Of a DNA stretch of 64,000 nucleotides, positions 51,947 to 58,384 are shown one piece after another. The notes under the pieces are model-generated. The model searched no databases and was not told the DNA's origin. It was given only the letters and a program-made list of their open reading frames with translations. The translations under genes were made by a program, and so were the position numbers. The stretch is taken from assembly GCF_022899935.1 (NCBI RefSeq), contig NZ_JALJCJ010000009.1, positions 62,001-126,000 of the forward strand, in the 5' to 3' direction. The stretch's first letter is position 1. Every line of letters begins with the position of its first letter. Origin of the DNA: Shinella curvata (lineage in GTDB: Bacteria > Pseudomonadota > Alphaproteobacteria > Rhizobiales > Rhizobiaceae).

Positions 51947-53727
51947 GAGCAGCCAACAACCATACCTGGGGTCCGAAACTTCACGCAGATGGATCCGCAA
52001 CCTTCGACATCTGGGCGCCGGCACTGCCCAGTCTCGCCGTCGAGATATCCGAAAAAATTTATCCCATGAGCCCTATCGGCGGAAGCTGGTACTCCGTGAC
52101 CGTAAAGGGCGTTAAATCTGATTCCACTTATCTCTATGTGCTTCCAGATGGATCGCGTGTTCCAGATCCGGCACCGCGGTTCCAGCCTCATGGCGTCTTC
52201 GGGCCATCGCGCTTATGGGATCACAAAGCTTTTGGCTGGACACAGAACCACTGGACCGGCCGGCCATGGGAAGAGCACGTCTTCTACGAAATCCACATCG
52301 GGGCGTTTACTGCCGAAGGGACGTTCGTCGCGGCCCTAGAGCATCTCCCCCGTTTAGCCGAAATGGGCTTCACGGCAGTGGAGATCATGCCGCTCGCACA
52401 GTTTCCCGGCGAGCGAGGATGGGGATATGACGGCGTCTTCCCCTATGCACCCCATAACGCCTACGGCAGCCCGGACGATTTCAAGTGCTTCGTCGATGCC
52501 GCGCATCGGTGCGGTTTGGCGGTCTACCTCGATGTTGTCTACAACCATTTCGGGCCTGAGGGGAATGTGTTGCCGCAACTCGCGCCGGACTTCTTCCAGG
52601 CGGACAATCCGACCCCCTGGGGTGACCGGATCGATTTTGGGCAGGACGCCGTCCGGCGCTTCTTCCTCGACAACGTTATCTACTGGATCGAGGCGTTTTG
52701 CCTCGATGGCCTTCGACTCGACGCTGTCGACCAGATCGAGGATGCGCGTGATCTGCATATTCTTCAGGAGATTTCAGATGCGGTTCGCGAACGTTTTTCT
52801 GAGCGGCATGTCCACCTGATCGTCGAGAACCCGGCAAACGGGACCGATTTGCTTGCTACTCACCACGAGGGTCGCAGGCTATATGACGCGGACTGGAACG
52901 ACGAGTTTCATCATGCCGTGCATGTCGCCGTTACCGGCGAAGCCAGCGGCCATTATGAACCGTTCGCTGACGCGCCGTTCGCAAATATCAAGAAGGCGCT
53001 TGCGGAGGGCTACCTCCATGAGGGAAAGCGCACACTTCCAATCGAACCGAGCCCTTCCGCTTCTTTGCCCCCAACGGCTTTCGTTCACTTCCTGCAGAAC
53101 CACGATCAGGTCGGCAACCGCGCGTGCGGTGACCGTCTTCACACGGCGATCGACAAACACCGTTTCCGCGTCCTGACCGAGATCCTGGTGCTTTCGCCGC
53201 AGATCCCCTTGTTCTTCATGGGTGACGATCATCTGAGCAATCGACCGTTCCATTTCTTCTCGGACTATGAAGGTGAGATCGCCGAGGCGATCAAAGCCAA
53301 TCGGCCGCGAGAGGCCGAAAACTTTGGAGGCTTCCCACCTGGAGTGCGGCCCGAAGACATCGCCGATCCCAACGATCGAGCGACGTTCACCCGATCGAAG
53401 ATCGCGTGGGACCAGACGCACACACCAGAAGTGTCTGATTGGAAAATCCTTCTGGCCGTCCTTCTGGCAGTTCGCAAGAAACACGTCCTCCCGTGCCTTA
53501 CCGGCGCTGAAGGCTATGCTGGCACCGTGATACCCTCGGAAGACAGCTTGATTTTCATCGACTGGCGCATGCCGGGCCGAATGCTTCGCCTACGGGCAAA
53601 CCTCTCGCAGGAACCCCGCGATCTCGACGCTCGCCTAGGTCAACTCGTCTACGCGACTGGGTCTCATACTCACGGAAACTCCCTCGAAGCTTGGTCGACC
53701 CGCCTCTATATCCAACCGCCTGCCTAG
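51943..53727 (+). CDS. treZ: Maltooligosyltrehalose trehalohydrolase (TreZ)
   Basis: A 594-residue GH13 enzyme that releases trehalose from maltooligosyl-trehalose in the cytoplasm. An N-terminal beta-sandwich (FDIWAPALPSLAVEI) precedes the barrel: FYEIHIGAFTAEGTF, GVFPYAPHNAYGSPDDFKC, catalytic Asp in DGLRLDAVDQI, catalytic Glu in HLIVENPAN, and the third acid in FLQNHDQVGNRA. The sequence FFMGDDHLSNRPFHFFSDY differs from the common GEEWG wording of TreZ. The partner TreY (maltooligosyltrehalose synthase) is not in the window. Start overlaps the SDR stop (ATGA). With glgA it ties glucan to trehalose, a stress protectant. Confidence 0.9.
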   Translation: MRAANNHTWGPKLHADGSATFDIWAPALPSLAVEISEKIYPMSPIGGSWYSVTVKGVKSDSTYLYVLPDGSRVPDPAPRFQPHGVFGPSRLWDHKAFGWTQNHWTGRPWEEHVFYEIHIGAFTAEGTFVAALEHLPRLAEMGFTAVEIMPLAQFPGERGWGYDGVFPYAPHNAYGSPDDFKCFVDAAHRCGLAVYLDVVYNHFGPEGNVLPQLAPDFFQADNPTPWGDRIDFGQDAVRRFFLDNVIYWIEAFCLDGLRLDAVDQIEDARDLHILQEISDAVRERFSERHVHLIVENPANGTDLLATHHEGRRLYDADWNDEFHHAVHVAVTGEASGHYEPFADAPFANIKKALAEGYLHEGKRTLPIEPSPSASLPPTAFVHFLQNHDQVGNRACGDRLHTAIDKHRFRVLTEILVLSPQIPLFFMGDDHLSNRPFHFFSDYEGEIAEAIKANRPREAENFGGFPPGVRPEDIADPNDRATFTRSKIAWDQTHTPEVSDWKILLAVLLAVRKKHVLPCLTGAEGYAGTVIPSEDSLIFIDWRMPGRMLRLRANLSQEPRDLDARLGQLVYATGSHTHGNSLEAWSTRLYIQPPA

Positions 53728-53741
53728 GCGCATCGACTAAC

Positions 53742-53766
53742 GGAACAACTTGAGCGGCTGCTGGTT
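53742..53766 (+). promoter_or_regulatory. EcfG-type promoter for the YciF-like gene
   Basis: GGAAC (53742-53746), 16 bases, GGTT (53763-53766), 59 bases before the ATG and directly after treZ. Confidence 0.65.
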
Positions 53767-53825
53767 CGGCTAGCCGCTGAGAGCCCGAGCCATTGCTCAC
53801 CAAAAGTTCAATACAGGAGAAGCCT

Positions 53826-54326
53826 ATGCCTACGAAAACACTGGAAGACCTGTTCACCGATGGTGTCAAGGACATCTACTACGCCGAACGCAAAATTATC
53901 GCTGCCCTGAAGAAGATGATCCGCGGCGCCCAGTCCGAGGACCTGAAGGCCGCATTCGACAAGCACCTGCAGGAAACCGAGGGTCAGGTTGAACGCCTGG
54001 TCCAAGTGTTCGAGCTCCTCGGCAAGCCGGCGCGTGGCAAAACCTGCCCAGCGATCGACGGCATTATCGAAGAGGGGCAGGAGGTCCTGGAGGAGTTCAA
54101 GGGCTCACCCGCGATCGACGCGGGCCTGCTCGCTGCGGCCCAGGCAGTCGAACACTACGAGATCGCGCGCTATGGGACGCTGAAGTCATGGGCGGTCCAA
54201 CTTGGCAAGACGGATGTTGCCGAACTTCTTGAGCAGACGCTGCTGGAAGAAACCAACACCGACGCGACCCTCACGAAGCTTGCGGAAACGAAGGTCAATC
54301 TCAAAGGCCAGAGTAAGGCAGCCTGA
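53826..54326 (+). CDS. YciE/YciF ferritin-like family protein (DUF892)
   Basis: A 166-residue four-helix protein, closer to YciF than the copy at 50193: LEDLFTDGVKDIYYAERKII, AFDKHLQETEGQVERLVQVF, AQAVEHYEIARYGTLKSWA, LLEETNTDATLTKLAE. The E-x-x-H style metal ligands are present. AGGAGAAG precedes the ATG. Preceded by its own EcfG-type promoter and followed by the DUF6766 gene, probably co-transcribed. Confidence 0.93.
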   Translation: MPTKTLEDLFTDGVKDIYYAERKIIAALKKMIRGAQSEDLKAAFDKHLQETEGQVERLVQVFELLGKPARGKTCPAIDGIIEEGQEVLEEFKGSPAIDAGLLAAAQAVEHYEIARYGTLKSWAVQLGKTDVAELLEQTLLEETNTDATLTKLAETKVNLKGQSKAA

Positions 54327-54387
54327 TCGCGAAGCGGGTCGGCGTTGCTACTGCCGACCCGTACATGGCAGAGCGTGGGTGTAGGAC

Positions 54388-55047
54388 ATGAAACTTCTGA
54401 GAGACAACGGCCTTACCATCGTCCTTGTTCTTGCGACCGTGGCAACAATCATTGGCATGGTGATTGCTGGCCACGCAGTCTACAGCGATGAGCTCTCGCA
54501 GCACGGACAGGTTCCAGTCGATTTTTCCGCCTATCTCACTTCCGGTCATTTCCTTTCCGCGCTTTTCGAGAATTGGGAAAGTGAATTCCTCCAGATGAGC
54601 GCCTACGTCGTGCTGACAGCCTTTCTATTTCAGCGCGGCTCGGCAGAGTCGAAAGATCCGGACGAAGTTTCATCACAGGATACCTTTCCACAAGACGATA
54701 CCTTGAACCCCCATGCTCCTGCACCGGTACGCAGGGGCGGTACTTGGGCGAAAGTCTATGCATATTCGCTAGGGTTGGCTCTCTTTGTCCTTTTTCTCGT
54801 GAGCTTCCTGATGCATCTGAGAGATAGCGCCGCCGCGCAGGCGAAAGAGGCCGCGATGCATGGAGGGGTTCCCCCAACAGTATGGGAACATTTCGGCAGC
54901 TCGGAGTTCTGGTTTGAGTCCTTCCAGAATTGGCAGAGCGAGTTTCTCTCGACCGCCGTGCTTGTCGTTCTGTCGATTTTCCTGCGATTTCGTGGCTCGC
55001 CCGAGTCGAAACCGGTTGCAGCTCCTAATGTAAAAACGGGCGCGTAG
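54388..55047 (+). CDS. DUF6766 family membrane protein
   Basis: A 219-residue protein with an internal repeat. Each half has a hydrophobic helix (LTIVLVLATVATIIGMVIAG; LGLALFVLFLVSFLMHL), a segment ending FENWESEFLQMSAYVVLTAF or FQNWQSEFLSTAVLVVLSIF, and a (F/L)R-F-RGS(A/P)ESK exit. This duplicated NW-SEF layout is the DUF6766 family. Function unknown. It follows the YciF-like gene by 61 bases and ends at the 55036-55063 hairpin. Confidence 0.88.
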   Translation: MKLLRDNGLTIVLVLATVATIIGMVIAGHAVYSDELSQHGQVPVDFSAYLTSGHFLSALFENWESEFLQMSAYVVLTAFLFQRGSAESKDPDEVSSQDTFPQDDTLNPHAPAPVRRGGTWAKVYAYSLGLALFVLFLVSFLMHLRDSAAAQAKEAAMHGGVPPTVWEHFGSSEFWFESFQNWQSEFLSTAVLVVLSIFLRFRGSPESKPVAAPNVKTGA

Positions 55048-55063
55048 ATTAGCTCGCGCCCGT
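55036..55063. terminator. Bidirectional hairpin between convergent genes
   Basis: ACGGGCGCG (55036-55044) pairs with CGCGCCCGT (55055-55063) around a 10-base loop that contains the TAG stop of the DUF6766 gene. It lies between it and the convergent DUF4142 gene. Confidence 0.55.
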
Positions 55064-55108
55064 AGTCAGGTCTGAGCCAGACGTCGGCCCCTATACGCAG
55101 GTGTGAAT

Positions 55109-55639
55109 CTACTTGCCTTCGAGGTCTTCGGCCATCTTGAGGTGATGCTCCAGGTCAGGGACTGTCTTGGCCGCCCATGCCTTGAGATCAGGATTGTCAC
55201 CCTCTTCGGCATACCGCTTGAAAACATCGACCGCATCTTCGTGCGCGTCCTCCTGGTCGTCTTGGTAGGCACTATCAAATTCCGCGCCGGACAGCTTTTT
55301 AAGCTCGTCGAGCGATTCCTGCTGATCTTCCGACATCGCGCTTGCGGGCTGAGCCTTGACCTTGCCGCTATCCAGAAGCGCCTTGAGGTCTGCGGTCGTC
55401 TTCTGATGCGCGTCGATCATCTGTTGGGCAAAAGCCTTGATGGTCGCGCTACCTCTTTCCAGGGCGACTTTGCTGGATTCAATTTCAAACATATCGCTCA
55501 TCGAAACTTCTTTAACAAAGTCTTCTGTCTTCGGCGGGATGCCAAGGGTGGAGTTAACGCCGGTCGTCTCCGCGGTGGACTGGGCGAAGGCGGCGGACGC
55601 GAGAAAAAACAGTGCGGGGGCTAGACGAAAAGGTTTCAT
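55109..55639 (-). CDS. DUF4142 domain secreted protein
   Basis: A 176-residue protein with a signal peptide (MKPFRLAPALFFLASAAFAQ) and the DUF4142 domain: FVKEVSMSDMFEIESSKVAL, FAQQMIDAHQKTTADLKALL, FDSAYQDDQEDAHEDAVDVF, PDLEHHLKMAEDL. The His/Glu pattern resembles a periplasmic four-helix bundle. Function unknown. Second member after 42439. Minus-strand EcfG-type promoter at 55668-55692. Confidence 0.9.
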   Translation of the reverse strand: MKPFRLAPALFFLASAAFAQSTAETTGVNSTLGIPPKTEDFVKEVSMSDMFEIESSKVALERGSATIKAFAQQMIDAHQKTTADLKALLDSGKVKAQPASAMSEDQQESLDELKKLSGAEFDSAYQDDQEDAHEDAVDVFKRYAEEGDNPDLKAWAAKTVPDLEHHLKMAEDLEGK

Positions 55640-55667
55640 GGCGGCCTCTCCTTGTGACGGGCTCCCA

Positions 55668-55692
55668 AACCGCCCGAAGACGATAAGGTTCC
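55668..55692 (-). promoter_or_regulatory. EcfG-type promoter for the second DUF4142 gene
   Basis: Minus strand GGAAC (55692-55688), 16 bases, GGTT (55671-55668), 29 bases before the ATG. Confidence 0.65.
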
Positions 55693-55762
55693 AGGAAAGT
55701 GGGCGGCGCTAACGCGACGCGCTCGGGGCAGCAACCTTGTGAACAAAGACCCATAGGCGGAT

Positions 55763-55787
55763 GGAACAACCTTTGTTTCTCCAGGTT
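55763..55787 (+). promoter_or_regulatory. EcfG-type promoter for the 24-residue peptide gene
   Basis: GGAAC (55763-55767), 16 bases, GGTT (55784-55787), 25 bases before the ATG at 55812; divergent from the 55668 site. Confidence 0.65.
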
Positions 55788-55811
55788 CGACGTTCAGAGA
55801 GGAGTACTGCC

Positions 55812-55886
55812 ATGAACCGCATCGTTTACATCGTCGGACTGATCGTCGTCGTGCTCGTCATCCTTTCGTTTCTGGGCCTCCGGTAG
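55812..55886 (+). CDS. 24-residue single-span membrane peptide
   Basis: MNRIVYIVGLIVVVLVILSF followed by LGLR and TAG. AGAGAGGAG precedes the ATG by 7 bases and an EcfG-type promoter lies immediately upstream. One hydrophobic helix fills nearly the whole peptide, with Arg at both ends. Similar tiny proteins occur in other rhizobia as unnamed small membrane proteins. It precedes the DUF2934 gene by 12 bases and is likely co-transcribed with it. Confidence 0.75.
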   Translation: MNRIVYIVGLIVVVLVILSFLGLR

Positions 55887-55898
55887 GGGGGATGCACC

Positions 55899-56300
55899 AT
55901 GCATGATCCCCGGGAACGGCGAATTACCGCGCGCGCTTTTGAGCTTTGGCAAAATGAGAGCTGCCTTGACGGACGAAGCCTCGGACATTGGCTCGAAGCG
56001 GAAAAGCAAATTGATGATGAACTAACTGTAGAAGCGGCCATCTTAGATCAAGCCGAGTCGTCGAAAGGAGGGTCGATGGATCGAGAAACATTTGAGGCCT
56101 TCGATGACGCTGGCATAGAGGCTCTTATATATGCAACAGCATCCCACAACCCTTCGGCTTCCGCGGGCGAGTGGCGGTACTTCCTAGACGGGATCAACGG
56201 CCCAGAGCTTTACATGCACGGCGATAAACGGCTTCGCGAATTCCGACCCGGCGAGGGCGAAGGTGAGGGCGCGCGGCGCGCTTGGACCCTCAGAAGGTGA
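55899..56300 (+). CDS. DUF2934-like N-terminus with an unknown C-terminal extension
   Basis: A 133-residue protein. ERRITARAFELWQNESCLDG then RSLGHWLEAE is a DUF2934-type motif; residues about 60-133 (MDRETFEAFDDAGIEALIYA, GEWRYFLDGINGPELYMHGD) are an extension I do not recognise. An internal ATG at residue 60 has GGAGG just upstream (AAAGGAGGGTCG), so a second, shorter protein of 74 residues could be made from the same frame. Function unknown. Confidence 0.75.
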   Translation: MHDPRERRITARAFELWQNESCLDGRSLGHWLEAEKQIDDELTVEAAILDQAESSKGGSMDRETFEAFDDAGIEALIYATASHNPSASAGEWRYFLDGINGPELYMHGDKRLREFRPGEGEGEGARRAWTLRR

Positions 56301-56366
56301 GCCTGGTACGACACGGAGCGAGAATTTCCTGCCGTTTCAATGAGCGATAGAATTGTTCGAGGGAGC

Positions 56367-56756
56367 ATGACGAAGTCGAGTAAACCACTATCTGGAAGGA
56401 CATACCTCATCCTCGAAGATGAGTATCTGATTGCGTCTGATCTGTTAATCATATTAGAGGGCGCTGGTGCAAAGGTTTACGGACCGATTTCCGATGTGCG
56501 CAACGCGCTAGAGATTCTCAAAGGAACGAGCTTGACGCTCGACGCTGCAGTACTCGATATCAACTTGGCGGGTGATATGGTTTACCCAATAGCGTCGCTC
56601 CTCATGAAAAGGGGAACTCCCTTTATCTTTGCGACTGGGTATGAATGCTCACCGGTTCCTGAGGAGTTCAAGCAGGCGCCGTGTTTATCAAAGCCGACTT
56701 TGGAGGCAGATTTGATTTCTGCGCTTTTAAGCGTGTCGGCGGCATTGCCGAACTGA
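56367..56756 (+). CDS. Single-domain response regulator
   Basis: A 129-residue receiver domain from ATG 56367 (GAGGGA upstream; ATG 56340 in frame). YLILEDEYLIASDLLIILEG, phosphoacceptor in AAVLDINLAG, IFATGY and LSKPTL are all present. No output domain. It is of the type found with HWE and PAS kinases, and is similar in length and style to the receiver half of the 46270 protein. No kinase gene is adjacent. Codon use here is somewhat more A/T-rich than in neighbours, as in the region up to 57.6 kb. Confidence 0.88.
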   Translation: MTKSSKPLSGRTYLILEDEYLIASDLLIILEGAGAKVYGPISDVRNALEILKGTSLTLDAAVLDINLAGDMVYPIASLLMKRGTPFIFATGYECSPVPEEFKQAPCLSKPTLEADLISALLSVSAALPN

Positions 56757-57043
56757 TCTCATTTTGCGGGTAGAGCGATCGCGTCACGAATAGCGCGTCG
56801 CTTAGGGGATTTTTGTGACACGAAGGTCGACCTCTCTCGTGCGGATCAATCTCATTATTTATCAACCCGAACCACTACACGTGACCCAATTAATTAGAAG
56901 CTTACCTCAACCAATCGCGGATCGTCGGTTCGAATCCGCTCAAGAGCATTTAAGAGCGCCGTGAACGGGGAATGACGGCGTGAAATTTCAGCTAGAAAAC
57001 GTCATTCAATTGCATTACATTCTCCTTGAATATGGAGACAGCC

Positions 57044-57352
57044 ATGGCCGCAAACGCTCTCGTACAAACACGTATTGATTCCGAAGTCCGGGATCGTGCT
57101 TCTGCCGTTCTTGAAAGCATGGGCCTCACGGTATCTGATGCGGTTCGTATCATGCTCACCCGGACTGCTAACGAGGGCGCTCTGCCTCTTGAACTTTTTT
57201 CCGGCAGTGAGGCGCATGACGCCTGGTTTCGGACCAAGGTGCTCGAAGCGTTAAACGATACTCGGCCGGATTTATCAGACGACGAGGCCGAGGCGCACTT
57301 TGCCAAACGTCGAGCGGCGGCACGCCATAAAGGTGGTGTGCCAGAATCGTGA
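57044..57352 (+). CDS. RelB/DinJ family antitoxin
   Basis: A 102-residue protein: MAANALVQTRIDSEVRDRAS, AVLESMGLTVSDAVRIMLTR, NEGALPLELF. This is the RelB/DinJ ribbon-helix-helix antitoxin pattern that binds its own promoter and neutralises the toxin. GGAG lies six bases before the ATG at 57044; the frame is open from 57026. Its stop overlaps the toxin GTG start (GTGA), the usual coupling of type II pairs. Confidence 0.92.
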   Translation: MAANALVQTRIDSEVRDRASAVLESMGLTVSDAVRIMLTRTANEGALPLELFSGSEAHDAWFRTKVLEALNDTRPDLSDDEAEAHFAKRRAAARHKGGVPES

Positions 57353-57642
57353 AACTTACTTGGTCTGCTTTTGCGTTATCGGATCGTGACGCCATCTTCA
57401 CATACATCGAGGCAGATAATCCCGCCGCTGCCGTCTTGATCGATGAACGGATAGTCGCTAGCGCACGTCGCTTGCTCGATTTTCCTGCCAGTGGGCGCGT
57501 GGGTCGAATTGCCGGAACGCGCGAACTCGTCATCAATGGCACGCCTTATATCGCCGCCTACGCCGTTGCCGAGACGACAGTTCGAATTCTTCGCGTACTC
57601 CATGGCGCGCAAGAATGGCCAGAAAATCTGCCGCTAAGCTGA
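57349..57642 (+). CDS. RelE/ParE family toxin
   Basis: A 97-residue protein of the RelE/ParE superfamily: LTWSAFALSDRDAIFTYIEA, LLDFPASGRVGRIAGTREL, YIAAYAVAETTVRILRVLHG, ending in AQEWPENLP. The R-I-L-R-V-L-H-G-A-Q-x-W strand is the family hallmark; whether it cuts ribosome-bound mRNA (RelE) or poisons gyrase (ParE) cannot be told from sequence alone. It starts at GTG 57349, overlapping the antitoxin stop. Confidence 0.92.
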   Translation: MKLTWSAFALSDRDAIFTYIEADNPAAAVLIDERIVASARRLLDFPASGRVGRIAGTRELVINGTPYIAAYAVAETTVRILRVLHGAQEWPENLPLS

Positions 57643-57867
57643 TCGACCACGTTTATGTAGGGGCCGACGGTTCGATCCCCATCAAGGCGAGCGGCGCGAG
57701 AAATCACAGAGTCAGCAATCCCGCTTCCATAGAGCGCGGGCCGGATATCAAGAACCGGAATGCGGAAACAATTTCCTTTTCGTACATATGGAGCTGATCA
57801 AGGTCGGGCACCAAACATGAGCGCGGGATTGTCGTGCCGCCGGCCATTGAGGAACGGGAAGTCGACA

Positions 57868-57893
57868 GGAACAACGACTGGTCTGCTGCAGTT
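57868..57893 (+). promoter_or_regulatory. Weak EcfG-like promoter before the 57932 gene
   Basis: GGAAC (57868-57872), 19 bases, TT (57892-57893), fitting only the looser pattern; 38 bases before the ATG. Confidence 0.35.
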
Positions 57894-57931
57894 TCCACCT
57901 CATCACCACAATGCCCATGAAGAGGTCCGCC

Positions 57932-58309
57932 ATGACGGATATTCGCGCCAAAGGTTTTGAAAGTCCATCGCATCTGCAGGAGCATCTTGACGAACTGGAT
58001 GAGGAACGAGCCATCTCTAAAGATAGGCCAGCGCCGGCGGCCGAAGGCAAAAAATCGGCTGAGCAGGAAATCGCCGCGTTGCGTGCCGAGATCGCTGAGC
58101 TGAAGGCGAAGCTTAGCACCATTCGCGCGCAGACAGAGAGCGTGGCAGCACCGGTGACAGAGAGCGAGGTCAGGCCCTGGCTGCGGATCGCTGCAACCGT
58201 AGCGATGACATACCTTCTTGGCCGCATCGTCCAGCGATTGCGGCTCGGCGCGTCGGGCGCAGCCGCAGTGCCGATGATCGCCGCCCAGCTCGACCGCCGG
58301 TTCTGGTGA
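57932..58309 (+). CDS. Hypothetical coiled-coil protein with a membrane segment
   Basis: A 125-residue protein from ATG 57932 (GAGG upstream). The N-terminal half is charged, with a coiled coil (EQEIAALRAEIAELKAKLST); residues about 85-110 form a hydrophobic segment (WLRIAATVAMTYLLGRIV), followed by a small basic tail. No family recognised. Layout resembles membrane-anchored stress proteins; a weak EcfG-like site lies upstream. Confidence 0.65.
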   Translation: MTDIRAKGFESPSHLQEHLDELDEERAISKDRPAPAAEGKKSAEQEIAALRAEIAELKAKLSTIRAQTESVAAPVTESEVRPWLRIAATVAMTYLLGRIVQRLRLGASGAAAVPMIAAQLDRRFW

Positions 58310-58384
58310 GCGTTTGACACCGCGATTTTCGCCCAAACAGTTGGTGAATGTGCCGGGGCTATCCCGGCACATTCCGTTTGGGCT

